Of a DNA stretch of 64,000 nucleotides, positions 50,162-58,813 are shown piece by piece. The notes beneath the pieces are model-generated. The model was not told the origin of the DNA. It was given only the letters and a program-made list of their open reading frames with translations, and made no database searches. A program made the translations under genes and the position numbers. Numbering within the stretch: position 1 is the first letter of the stretch; each line of letters opens with the position of its first letter. This DNA comes from Arachidicoccus terrestris (GTDB taxonomy: Bacteria > Bacteroidota > Bacteroidia > Chitinophagales > Chitinophagaceae), in the NCBI RefSeq assembly GCF_020042345.1, contig NZ_CP083387.1, forward strand, positions 992,001-1,056,000. Reading direction: 5' to 3'.

Positions 50162-51835
50162 CTATGATTTCTGATAGTCCGGACGCACCGTATTAATAGG
50201 CACCACACTATTCAGGAATACTTCAATATTGGTGTATCCGTGACCATTTTTTGCCTCTTTGGGCGCATCCGAAGCGTCATTCGGATTCAGGCCATTTTTA
50301 GTTTCATAGCTATCAGGCATACCGTCATGGTCGCTGTCTTTATACGGCGTTCCGTTATAGTCGGGATAGCCGCCTACTTGTTTAATTTCTGTAATGATAC
50401 CCAATTTATAAGAATCTTTGGGCAGCTTACGCACCTTGAACTGATAGTCATTATCGGTATTGATTTCTTTATAGGTAATCTTACCGGTGCGCACCTGTTC
50501 TACCACTCTTTTATCCACCGCATCTCTGACAGGCAGTGTGGCGCCGACATTATTCAATACATACTGCAAGGCCTGTTTTGCCGGCAAGATCGTTACAGGC
50601 GCATGCGGGAAAGGCTTATCCCACTTCATATAAGGGAAATATTTTTTAGCGCTGTCCAGACTCATCAGATCACCGTCAGTTCCTTCCATCTGAACACCCC
50701 CATCCCAGTTATCTTTTGTTACACGGTCATTGCCATACATGATATTGCCATGGACATAGGCTCTGCCAAATACCTTATAAGGTAATTTACTACGGCCTGA
50801 TTCTGGCTTAAGAATCCGGTGGCCGACAGGATCTTCTTTTTCTGTAACAGGACCGGGTTTATAATAGTTATTGATAATATTATAAAGGGAGGTATAGTCT
50901 CCACCATCTGTAGAACGATGATGCCAGTTAAATACGACGTTATTGACAAAATTGAATACCCCATTCCATCCGATGGATGGATTACGACCCGTATTATCCG
51001 CCCAAAGGTTCCGTGCCAGCATGCAGTTTTCCCCGCCCATGGTGGATCCAAATGCATGATTCCAATAATCCAGTGATTCTGCAGAAATACTGTTTTGAAC
51101 CGTCATATTCGCGGTACCGTGTTTTTCCTCTTTTGAACCGTCCCCCGGGTCAAACATATGTCTGTATATGGACATATTTTCATCCAGGCCCCAGCTGGCG
51201 GAAACATGATCAATCATAATATTACCAACCGGGTTTCCGCCCAGCGCGTCATCTCTGCGGCCTACCCATGTCTTTCCTCTCCTGAAACGCATATAGCGTA
51301 AAATCACATCGTGGGTATTGATCCAGAATGATTCACCGGCAATACATACACCGTCACCGGGTGCCGTCTGCCCTTCAATCGTTACATAAGGTGCACGGAG
51401 TATAATAGGGGTTTCCAGATGGATAATACCTGCTACATTAAACACAATTGTTCTGGCACCGCCTTTTTCACAGGCTTCCCGGAAAGTGCCCGGGCCATGA
51501 TCCGCCAGGCTGGTCACGACATATACTTTTCCGCCTCTGCCGCCTGCCGTATGGGCTCCTCCGCCCTCTGCACCGGGAAAGGCCAACAAATCTGACTGTG
51601 GCAGATCGGTCGGCCTTGCCGCCCAGGGAATATAGGGTCTACCTTCCCGGGCTTCTTTTTGTACGATTGGATAGGCAATTTGCCACATGGAATCTGAATG
51701 GGCCTTAAAACCATCAGTAAAAACTTTGATGGAGTCACGCATTTCAGAAGTGATTGTCGGATACTGTGCCTTTAGCATCTTGGAGCCGCCGACCATCAGC
51801 GTGCAAAAGAGCAAAGGCAAAGAATACTTTTTCAT
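50162..51835 (-). CDS. PL1 family pectate lyase (2)
   Basis: 557 residues with a signal peptide (LPLLFCTLMVGGSKMLKAQ). It shares nearly every motif with its neighbour: LLAFPGAEGGGAHTAGGRGGK, TFREACEKGGARTIVFNV, VTIEGQTAPGDGVCIAG, NIMIDHVSASWGLDENM, and the C-terminal DSDHDGMPDSYETKNGLN calcium-type loop. Differences cluster in the middle (CMLARNLWADNTGRNPS) and in the inserted FDPGDGSKEEKHG, which may alter substrate length or methylation preference. It should cut the unesterified galacturonan backbone outside the cell. It is the second gene after the DUF3826 gene, separated by 308 bp that hold a terminator and what look like gene remnants. Confidence 0.92.
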   Translation of the reverse strand: MKKYSLPLLFCTLMVGGSKMLKAQYPTITSEMRDSIKVFTDGFKAHSDSMWQIAYPIVQKEAREGRPYIPWAARPTDLPQSDLLAFPGAEGGGAHTAGGRGGKVYVVTSLADHGPGTFREACEKGGARTIVFNVAGIIHLETPIILRAPYVTIEGQTAPGDGVCIAGESFWINTHDVILRYMRFRRGKTWVGRRDDALGGNPVGNIMIDHVSASWGLDENMSIYRHMFDPGDGSKEEKHGTANMTVQNSISAESLDYWNHAFGSTMGGENCMLARNLWADNTGRNPSIGWNGVFNFVNNVVFNWHHRSTDGGDYTSLYNIINNYYKPGPVTEKEDPVGHRILKPESGRSKLPYKVFGRAYVHGNIMYGNDRVTKDNWDGGVQMEGTDGDLMSLDSAKKYFPYMKWDKPFPHAPVTILPAKQALQYVLNNVGATLPVRDAVDKRVVEQVRTGKITYKEINTDNDYQFKVRKLPKDSYKLGIITEIKQVGGYPDYNGTPYKDSDHDGMPDSYETKNGLNPNDASDAPKEAKNGHGYTNIEVFLNSVVPINTVRPDYQKS

Positions 51836-51844
51836 TAATTAATT

Positions 51845-52050
51845 TTAACTAATTTTGTTTTTAAATTTGTTACGCTTTTCAACTGGCACTACAGCGAATA
51901 CCAGGGACGATCTATCCCCGAACTTATCCAATTGCAGCAGGACAAAAGTTCTTTCATTCGATCCAGTTGGTAAAAATACAATAGGTCCTTAATCACTCCT
52001 CGACTATTGTATTTTTTGGCGGCACCTATTTACTAAGTACCTGGCTAAGA
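51845..52050 (-). pseudogene. Probable gene remnants, including the 3' end of a GH140-like gene
   Basis: The 308-bp gap 51836-52143 is not plain spacer. TGTATTTTTTGGCGGCACC at 52008-52026 is an exact 19-base copy of 43491-43509 inside the 3' end of the GH140-type gene. The match extends with about 80% identity over some 50 bp, giving IGAAKKY preceded by two stop codons and a one-base shift. Next to it, 51845-51988 is an open 47-codon frame without a start codon (GPIVFLPTGSNERTFVLLQL and onwards) that looks like a C-terminal piece of another protein. I read the stretch as the scar of a deletion or recombination event. Confidence 0.45.
51972..52016 (-). terminator. Intrinsic terminator downstream of DUF3826 (2)
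   Basis: AAAAATACAATAG at 51972-51984 pairs exactly with CTATTGTATTTTT at 52004-52016 (13 bp, 19-nt loop), with a U-run on the minus strand. Because the PL1 genes lie further downstream, it may terminate only part of the transcripts. Confidence 0.65.
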
Positions 52051-52143
52051 CGCTCAGTTGATCCTTCGCACTTTTAGTTTTCACCTGCAGATCAACAAGG
52101 AATCATATGGCTCGCAATCTATGTTTGAATTGATTAACCTAGT

Positions 52144-52821
52144 TTATTTTTTGGCGGACTCCCTTCGTTTCTTCCAGGCGATCTCCGCCTCTTTCATATC
52201 AATACCAGCTGATGACAGGTAGTTATTGATACGGCCTTTGTATTTACCAAACCACCAATGTTTTTCTTTGGAGCTCCCCCCGTCAATGGCATGCTCACGT
52301 GCTTCCACCAGCCAGGCCATGATCTGATCTTTTTGCTTTTGGGAAAGATCGGGTAGCATCTGCGTGTAAGCCCGATAGGTCACCTCCAAGGTATGATAGG
52401 TGAGTCCGTCTTTCACTTCATCTACCTGATCTTTATTCAATAATTCGTTCAGTCGGCCTACAAACGCCGGATGCAGACGGGCAACACTTTGTTCCGCTTC
52501 TGCCTTTACGGCCTTAACAGCGTCTTTTTTGGCTGTTTCGGAAAGCTGGCTGTCTTTTATTTTGCCTGTCTCACTGACCTGTATACTGTCAATCCTGTTA
52601 AGATCGAAGTATTGTTGTTCGATCACCCGGCTCACCTTTTGCACCTTTGCAGCGTCCTTTAAGTGAAGTGGCTCAACAATCTTTGCCACTCTCCCCTGAA
52701 TCACTTTCACATACGCAGGATCCTCCTGGGCTGTCGTATTGGTGAATTGAGCAGAAACGACCTGCAATGAACCGCCAGCCACCACGCTACATAAAAATAA
52801 TTTTGAAATAATGCTTCTCAT
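52144..52821 (-). CDS. DUF3826 family secreted protein (2)
   Basis: 225 residues with a signal peptide (FLCSVVAGGSLQVVSAQ). It is shorter and more diverged than the copy at 31943-32674 but keeps the family pattern: GRVAKIVEPLHLKDAAKVQK at the start, LLNKDQVDEVKDGLTYHTLE in the middle, LPDLSQKQKDQIMAWLVEAREHA near the end. Charged helices dominate; the tail is KKRRESAKK. It is the first gene of the PL1/GH140 unit, 220 bp downstream of promoter element B. The matching positions of two DUF3826 genes in two co-regulated units suggest that the family has a real role in pectin use, but none is known. Confidence 0.8.
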   Translation of the reverse strand: MRSIISKLFLCSVVAGGSLQVVSAQFTNTTAQEDPAYVKVIQGRVAKIVEPLHLKDAAKVQKVSRVIEQQYFDLNRIDSIQVSETGKIKDSQLSETAKKDAVKAVKAEAEQSVARLHPAFVGRLNELLNKDQVDEVKDGLTYHTLEVTYRAYTQMLPDLSQKQKDQIMAWLVEAREHAIDGGSSKEKHWWFGKYKGRINNYLSSAGIDMKEAEIAWKKRRESAKK

Positions 52822-52856
52822 CCTGATAATATTTTCTTTGCTTATTTAAACCCCGT

Positions 52857-52937
52857 TGTGGGATAACAAATGCTGATAAGTCGTTTGGAGCCCCCTTCCA
52901 CCCACTTAACATACATTTGTTATTTTTCAATCCCACA
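52857..52937 (-). promoter_or_regulatory. Bulged stem-loop in the DUF3826 leader
   Basis: TGTGGGATAACAAATG at 52857-52872 pairs with CATTTGTTA (52914-52922) plus TCCCACA (52931-52937); an 8-nt bulge interrupts the stem. The stem lies in the untranslated leader, ending 36 bp before the DUF3826 start codon. It could affect translation or transcript stability. Confidence 0.55.
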
Positions 52938-53047
52938 CACTCAAGGTAAAATGAATGGTTAATGATTAAGTGAATTTTTCCTGATGAATCTCCTGGATCC
53001 GGTCATGTAATGATAAACATTTAAATTGACGTTCAATGTTTATATGT

Positions 53048-53087
53048 CAAAATTACTTTTATATATAAATAAAACCTTCCAATATAT
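53048..53087 (-). promoter_or_regulatory. Promoter element B of the DUF3826-PL1-GH140 unit
   Basis: Minus-strand TAATTTTG (53048-53055) matches TAnnTTTG, with the palindrome TTTATATATAAA (53058-53069) just upstream. It is 34/40 identical to element A at 43287-43326. It lies in the 522-bp gap 52822-53343, which otherwise holds the leader stem, two hairpins downstream of susD and about 110 bp (53101-53216) in which I see nothing. Confidence 0.7.
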
Positions 53088-53216
53088 TTTCAAGAATTTA
53101 TACAAAATTGTCAAAACAAGGCCAAATCCTCCGTCTTACCAGTGGACAACACCGGCCGGTAAACGGAAAACTTAGACACCGGCAGCTCCAATTGGTTTAT
53201 TATCAGAACAATAGAA

Positions 53217-53237
53217 ACAGCCTAAAAAACAGGCTGT
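53217..53237 (-). repeat. Small hairpin downstream of the SusD gene
   Basis: ACAGCCT and AGGCTGT form a 7-bp stem around a 7-base A-rich loop. It follows the main SusD terminator and may back it up. Confidence 0.4.
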
Positions 53238-53276
53238 CTGCTATACAAAAACAATTGCTGAGCCCGGCCATAAAAC

Positions 53277-53316
53277 AAAGTATCCATTGTTCTGTATAGG
53301 AATCAATGGATACTTT
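53277..53316 (-). terminator. Intrinsic terminator of the SusCD operon
   Basis: A perfect 13-bp stem (AAAGTATCCATTG at 53277-53289, partner 53304-53316) with a 14-nt loop, followed on the minus strand by GTTTTAT. It lies 28 bp after the SusD stop. Confidence 0.8.
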
Positions 53317-53343
53317 TACGCAGGAAAATGCGCAATGCCAGTC

Positions 53344-54813
53344 TTAGTTATTATAGCCGGGGTTTTGCGTGATGGCGCTGTTTTGTGTAATGACATATTC
53401 CGGAATGGGAAATAATAGTTTTTCCGCCGTCAGTTTTTTCCCTTTTTTAGTGAGTACTTCAAGCGCCCTCCCTGTCCTTTTAAGGTCAAACCAACGGTGA
53501 AATTCCAGCCCCAGCTCCACCCGCCGTTCATGCTCTACGGCCAGCGCCAGCGTAGGGTACTTGTCACTGGGATAGCCGGAAGTCCCATACAGCGGCATGC
53601 CGGCCCGGGCCCGGACTTCATTGAGGTAGTCCGGCTTCCCGGTCGCCTCCGATAACAGTAACAACAAATCTGCGTATCGCAGTACGACAAAATTATTGTT
53701 GCTCATTTCATTGCCTCCGTCAACCGCTGCAGTGGGATCCATCCATTTTCCGGGAAATTTAATCGATATAAAGTTCCCCTTAGCATCCCTGTAGCCATCT
53801 TCAATAGAAACGGAGCGCCTCGGATCACCCGGTTCAAAAGCCTGGTAAAAGTCATCCGTCACTTGATTGATACCACCGCCATACTTCGTAATAACACCAT
53901 TATTGACCGGCGCATAGGCTGTCCAATAAGGACTATAGGGCGCGCTGGCGGATCCTCCAAGGTACTGGATCTCAAAAATAGATTCAGCGGTATTTTTTTT
54001 ATCCGGCCCGAAAAGATCGCTATAATGATCGAGTAAACGGTAAGTATGACTGTCATAGACGGCCATTAGCTGAACAGTGGCCAGATCTTTCTTTCCCAGG
54101 GAAAGGTATACCTCACCCAGGAGCATTTGAGCGGCTCCCTTGGAAGCCCGGCCAACCATTGCCACCTCCTTTGCAGCAGGCAGGTTCGCCACAGCAAAAC
54201 TTAGGTCTTCTACAATCAACTGATAGGTTTCAGCAACTGTCGAGCGTAAGACCTGATAGCTTTCCGCTACCGAAAGCGGTGTAGTCACCAGCGGTACGCC
54301 GCCAAACAATTGAACCATCTGATAATAGTAAAGCCCCCGTAAAAAGCGCATTTCTGCCTGGACCCTTGCAGTAAACGGCTCGTCCAGTCCCGCATTCTGT
54401 ATTTTGGATAGTACAATATTGATATTATAAAAAGCTTTATAATAGTCTTGCCAGTACTGATAGATCATGGTATTATTGGGTTGTACCTGATAATCCCGGA
54501 TAGCCCATTTATCTGCCTGATTACCCGCAACACTATACATGGTGGCATTATCAGACATCATTTCGGTATAGGATGCTGCATCCTCGGGCGCAAATATCGT
54601 ATATAAGGTGGCATAGGCCGCATTCTCCGCTACCTCAAAATCCTCTTTCGTTTTATAGAAATTATCGGCATTGGCATTGGAGACAGGTGTCAGGTTCAAA
54701 AAATCTTTTTTACATCCGTGCAGGAGCAAAAGGAAAATTCCCATTCCCCAAAGGGTTACACGCATGCTCCTCAAACGAAGCGTTGCAATATTTGTATATA
54801 GATCGGTTAACAT
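53344..54813 (-). CDS. SusD/RagB-family glycan-binding lipoprotein
   Basis: 489 residues. Lipobox LLHGC (Cys34), then the standard SusD start KKDFLNLTPVSNANADNFYK. Helical TPR-like blocks follow: YWQDYYKAFYNINIVLSKI, AEMRFLRGLYYYQMVQLFGG VPLV-type sequence, and the C-terminal LLLLLSEATGKPDYLNEVRARAG with VEHERRVELGLEFHRWFDL. Surface SusD proteins cap the SusC porin and bind oligosaccharides. The gene follows SusC by 21 bp. Only one SusCD pair is visible for the whole locus. A start at the ATG 54765 would leave a shorter signal peptide with the same lipobox. Confidence 0.96.
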   Translation of the reverse strand: MLTDLYTNIATLRLRSMRVTLWGMGIFLLLLHGCKKDFLNLTPVSNANADNFYKTKEDFEVAENAAYATLYTIFAPEDAASYTEMMSDNATMYSVAGNQADKWAIRDYQVQPNNTMIYQYWQDYYKAFYNINIVLSKIQNAGLDEPFTARVQAEMRFLRGLYYYQMVQLFGGVPLVTTPLSVAESYQVLRSTVAETYQLIVEDLSFAVANLPAAKEVAMVGRASKGAAQMLLGEVYLSLGKKDLATVQLMAVYDSHTYRLLDHYSDLFGPDKKNTAESIFEIQYLGGSASAPYSPYWTAYAPVNNGVITKYGGGINQVTDDFYQAFEPGDPRRSVSIEDGYRDAKGNFISIKFPGKWMDPTAAVDGGNEMSNNNFVVLRYADLLLLLSEATGKPDYLNEVRARAGMPLYGTSGYPSDKYPTLALAVEHERRVELGLEFHRWFDLKRTGRALEVLTKKGKKLTAEKLLFPIPEYVITQNSAITQNPGYNN

Positions 54814-54834
54814 GATTTAAATTTTAGTGATGCA

Positions 54835-57800
54835 TTAAAATTCCAGATTAACACCAAAGGTGATGGTCCTGGGAAGTGGATAGGAGCCGTAGTCAACGCC
54901 TACAAAAGCGCCCGATGGAACAGCATTTCCAGCCGCCTCTTCGGGCACATTAGGTGTATAGGTGGTGTTCTCCGGGTCATAATTGCGATAGTCGCTAAAG
55001 AGGTAGACATTCTCCGCGTTGATATACAGCCTGACGGCATGAAAGGGACCGTTTTTAATCCACTGCTGAGGTAACCTATAAGCCAGCAGTATATTCTTAA
55101 GCCTGACGTAGGTACCAGAGGCGACCCAATAATCGGAGAAATTCTGCTCCATAGTGGTGGGATTAATGGAAGGCCTGAAGTGCACACCATCACCGGGTGA
55201 GGCGGCAGATTTCCAATAGTTCGCAACGTCTTTAAAAGCATTCCGGCCGCCATTCCAGATACCCATATAACGGGTCAGCTGATTGACAATCTGCCCGCCG
55301 AAGCGTCCCTGAAACATAAAGGAGAATTCCAGGCCTCTGTAGCGAAAGGAATTGATGATACCAGCCGTAAAGTCAGGCTGGGCATTCCCCAGGGTGGTCC
55401 TGTCCCCTTCATTGATCTTTCCATCCCCGTTGACATCCACTACAATCGGTTCTCCCGGTCTCGTGCCTTCTACATGTGGGCTGCCGTCAATTTCAGACTG
55501 GGTGTTATAGACGCCATTGAACTTATACCCATAGAAATTGGATATGGGCTGTCCCACTTCCGTTTTGACCGTTACCACATAATCAGTAAAGATGAGCGGC
55601 GTATTGCCCGGACCTAACTGCAGGACCTTATTGCGGTTGAAAGACAAATTAAAATGACTGTCCCAGCTCAGTTCCCCGGTGAGGTTCTTTGTCTGCAGCC
55701 CCAACTCCAGGCCGCTGTTGCGTACTTTACCCACATTGGTCAGCTGGGTATTAAATCCGGTAATGTCAGGAATAGGTACATTGAGTAGCAGGTTCTGTGT
55801 AATCGACCGGTAATACTCCACACTGGCAGAAACCCTGTTTTGCCAGAAGTTAAAATCGAGCCCCAGATTAAACTGCCTGGTTTTTTCCCATTTAAGATCC
55901 AGGTTGGACAAATTATCCACGGCCAGTCCGCTGGCTATTTGGTCACCACTGACATAATTGGATGTACTTAACAGTCCGATGGAGCCGTAATTGGGAATCT
56001 GATTATTACCCGCCACACCATAGCTGGCCCGGAGTTTAAGCAGATTGATCCAGTCGGCACCCCGAAGGAAGGGCTCATCTGAGATCACCCAACCGGCTGA
56101 AACAGACGGAAAATATCCCCATTTGGTGTCTTTGCCAAACCTTGAACTGCCATCCCGGCGAAGCGTGGCCGTCAACAGGTATTTTGTATCATAGTGATAG
56201 GTGGCTCTTGCCAGTAAGGACAACATCGACCATTCTGAAGCAGTAGAGGTACCGGAACTGGCGGTTCCCGCATTCAGCGTCGGCACCAGATCATTCGGGA
56301 AGTTACCGGCGGTAAGGGACATAAACTCATCTCTTTGATGTTGGGCGGTAAAACCGGCCAGGGCTTCCAGATGATGCGGCCCCCAGCCCTTCCCGTAGGT
56401 AAACGTATTTTCTGTCAGCCAGTTCAGAGAATAGGCAGACTCCGCATATCCCTGGGCCGGGAGATTGGAGGAATAGCCATACTTCTGGTTCTTATTTCGG
56501 TAAGAGTTGGCTCTAGAATTCATCAGGTTCGCGTTCAGGCTGGTTCTGAATTTCAGGTCATCTAGTATCTGATACTCCAAAAATCCGGTAGCCAGCGTAT
56601 TAAAAGTTTTTTGCTGATCCTTGATTTCCCGCGTCAGTGAATAAGGGTGCCACATAATAAGGTCGCTATAGGGGGTAAAACGGTACCACTCCGAGTTAGG
56701 ATCTCTGAAGCCCAGGTTTCCATTTTCGTTATATACCGGAAAAATAGGATCACTCTGTAATCCGAGGCTCACGACATCGCTTTTACCGGCTGTGCCCTGC
56801 GTGCGATCAAATATGCCCGTGAAAGAAAGATTCAAGCCGGTCAGCACTTTCTCTGAAATCCTGTGCCGGATATTTGAACGTAGGGACAAGCGTTTGTAAT
56901 AATTTCTGTCAAGCACCGCCTGCTGGTCCAGATAACCGGCAGAAAAAAGAAAATTGGTTTTCTCCGATCCACCGGATACCGACACTTCCCCATGCCGGGT
57001 GGGGGCGGTCCGGAACATGACGGACTGCCAGTTCGTTCCTTTGCCAAAGCTGCCAGGATCATTTATAAAATCCTCCGGGATCCTGTAGGCTGGTGATCGT
57101 TTATCATTAGGATCGGACGCGTTTCCTCCAGCGTCTACCCAGGCATTGTTATGTGCGTCTACATAATATTGAATAAACTGCTGCGCATCCATTACATCAA
57201 TTGTGCGATCGACATGCTGTAAACCATACTCAAAAGTAGCATTGACAACAGAGCGCCCTTTCTGCCCCAGCTTTGTCGTAACGATAATAACGCCATTGGC
57301 CCCTCTGGATCCATAGATCGCCGCTGACGAGGCATCCTTCAATACATCGACAGACGCGATATCCTGGGGATTGATCAGGTTAAGATCAAAGTTCTCCATC
57401 GGCATGCCATCCACGACAAATAAAGGATTCGTTCCTGCCGTGATCGAGGAGGTTCCGCGAATCTTGATCATGGGACCGGAACCGGGCGCTCCCTGGCTTT
57501 GTGTGATACTGACCCCTGGAAGTGCTCCGGCCATGGATTGCGCCACGTTACTGTTGGAGCGGTCTTTAAACTGATCGTATTTTACGGAAGCAATGGAACC
57601 GGTAACTGTTTTCTTGCTCTGTGTTCCATACCCCACGACCACCACATCTTTCAACACGGCGCTGTCCTGGCCATCCACCATCACGATGACCAACGGCCGC
57701 GTCGGCGTTTGCGCCGTCACCGTAAAAGTTTGAGCGACATAGCCAACATAAGAAACCTCTATTTGACTACCGGCAGGGGCCGCAAGACGAAAACGCCCCT

Positions 57801-58107
57801 GACTGTCCGTACGATCGCCGACAGAGGTCCCGATCACTTTAACACTGGCGCCCACTAAAGGTTGCCGATCCCGACTGAGCACCCGTCCTTCTACGGGAAG
57901 GGTGAGCTTACCCGTGTCCTGATACATCGAAGCCCCATAGCCCGCCAGATCGGGCCGAAAGGGCTCGCCATGGGCAGCTGCCCCATACAAGATACCGGCA
58001 ACCCCCATCGCGGCGATCCATAGCCGGCAATAGCTGCTCTTAAAAAAATGGGGGCCGCCTCTGCCGGACATAAGACGAGTACCCCGGATGTTTGGTAATT
58101 TTTTCAT
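54835..58107 (-). CDS. SusC/RagA-family TonB-dependent outer-membrane transporter
   Basis: About 1090 residues. The order is signal sequence, carboxypeptidase-like domain (VEGRVLSRDRQPLVGASVKV, then SYVGYVAQTFTV), plug domain (VVVGYGTQSKKTVTGSIASV, PLFVVDGMPMENF, DASSAAIYGSRGANGVIIV) and the 22-strand barrel ending in ITFGVNLEF with a terminal aromatic. It imports oligosaccharides using TonB energy, with SusD as lid. The ATG at 58107 has an AAAAGGA Shine-Dalgarno-like stretch just upstream; the frame also opens further up at 58161. No N-terminal STN domain is present, so it is not expected to signal through an anti-sigma factor. It lies 21 bp upstream of SusD. Confidence 0.95.
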   Translation of the reverse strand: MKKLPNIRGTRLMSGRGGPHFFKSSYCRLWIAAMGVAGILYGAAAHGEPFRPDLAGYGASMYQDTGKLTLPVEGRVLSRDRQPLVGASVKVIGTSVGDRTDSQGRFRLAAPAGSQIEVSYVGYVAQTFTVTAQTPTRPLVIVMVDGQDSAVLKDVVVVGYGTQSKKTVTGSIASVKYDQFKDRSNSNVAQSMAGALPGVSITQSQGAPGSGPMIKIRGTSSITAGTNPLFVVDGMPMENFDLNLINPQDIASVDVLKDASSAAIYGSRGANGVIIVTTKLGQKGRSVVNATFEYGLQHVDRTIDVMDAQQFIQYYVDAHNNAWVDAGGNASDPNDKRSPAYRIPEDFINDPGSFGKGTNWQSVMFRTAPTRHGEVSVSGGSEKTNFLFSAGYLDQQAVLDRNYYKRLSLRSNIRHRISEKVLTGLNLSFTGIFDRTQGTAGKSDVVSLGLQSDPIFPVYNENGNLGFRDPNSEWYRFTPYSDLIMWHPYSLTREIKDQQKTFNTLATGFLEYQILDDLKFRTSLNANLMNSRANSYRNKNQKYGYSSNLPAQGYAESAYSLNWLTENTFTYGKGWGPHHLEALAGFTAQHQRDEFMSLTAGNFPNDLVPTLNAGTASSGTSTASEWSMLSLLARATYHYDTKYLLTATLRRDGSSRFGKDTKWGYFPSVSAGWVISDEPFLRGADWINLLKLRASYGVAGNNQIPNYGSIGLLSTSNYVSGDQIASGLAVDNLSNLDLKWEKTRQFNLGLDFNFWQNRVSASVEYYRSITQNLLLNVPIPDITGFNTQLTNVGKVRNSGLELGLQTKNLTGELSWDSHFNLSFNRNKVLQLGPGNTPLIFTDYVVTVKTEVGQPISNFYGYKFNGVYNTQSEIDGSPHVEGTRPGEPIVVDVNGDGKINEGDRTTLGNAQPDFTAGIINSFRYRGLEFSFMFQGRFGGQIVNQLTRYMGIWNGGRNAFKDVANYWKSAASPGDGVHFRPSINPTTMEQNFSDYWVASGTYVRLKNILLAYRLPQQWIKNGPFHAVRLYINAENVYLFSDYRNYDPENTTYTPNVPEEAAGNAVPSGAFVGVDYGSYPLPRTITFGVNLEF

Positions 58108-58813
58108 ATTCATCCTTTTTGGTGAGTAAATGAGATTTGCTGTTGGGTGTTTTAAAATCACTTAAGGCCGGTGACAGTATCATAAAGGCAAAAGCGTCCC
58201 TGTCCGGTCTCAATGACCAGTTCTACCGGAACTTCGGTATTGCATACATAACCTGACGGAAGTAGACTGTCGGCGAATAGGGTATCTATGCAGACAACCC
58301 GGCCACCAGCTGAAAAAAGATGTCTGACACCGGCCCGGTTATCTGTAATATGTTTTCAACGCTAAAGCCGAATAGCATTCCAGTAGGAAAACAACGCTGT
58401 TTTCACCGGGCATCTAAGCCAAGGTGCGTTTCTACAGATAACAGCTTAGCCACCTGCTGTTGCGTTTTCCATAGTTTTTAAGCGTTAAAAAAAAGACTTG
58501 CATTGGGCCAAGTGCCCCGTTATTTCATCATTAAAATATCCTGATTCAACCATCGTAATTGCGGTAAAAAATTTAAAAAGATCCGTTATAGTGACTTCCC
58601 TGATTATACTGCCGCGGCACTTTTCAGGTTGTATGTTCATTTAAACGGCAACACCCGATCCTATGACACCAAACTACAAAATAAATCGAACATTCAAATA
58701 AGGCCGACTGATAATATCCAATTTATGCGAATATTCAATAAGAATAATGCGAATACTTGTCGGTATTTTTTTAATGCCTGCCAACGCTTACGCCATGATC
58801 ATTTCCTGCCTTT
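58108..58813. other. Long intergenic region upstream of SusC
   Basis: About 700 bp between SusC and the end of the GH2 gene. It must contain the SusC promoter. I find no TAnnTTTG match in the right orientation and no copy of the 40-bp element. The part next to SusC (58158-58355) carries a gene-like open frame, described separately. A plus-strand open frame at 58629-58841 has no recognisable features and overlaps the GH2 gene end, so it is taken as chance. Confidence 0.5.
58158..58355 (-). pseudogene. Possible C-terminal gene fragment upstream of SusC
   Basis: A 65-codon frame with no start codon runs from an in-frame stop at 58356 to a TGA at 58158. Its translation (KHITDNRAGVRHLFSAGG, RVVCIDTLFADSLLPSGYV, VPVELVIETGQGRFCLYDT) has the alternating hydrophobic pattern of a secreted beta-sandwich end domain, unlike random sequence. 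No homologue comes to mind. Most likely the tail of a deleted gene; an untranslated regulatory region that happens to be open is the alternative. Confidence 0.3.
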
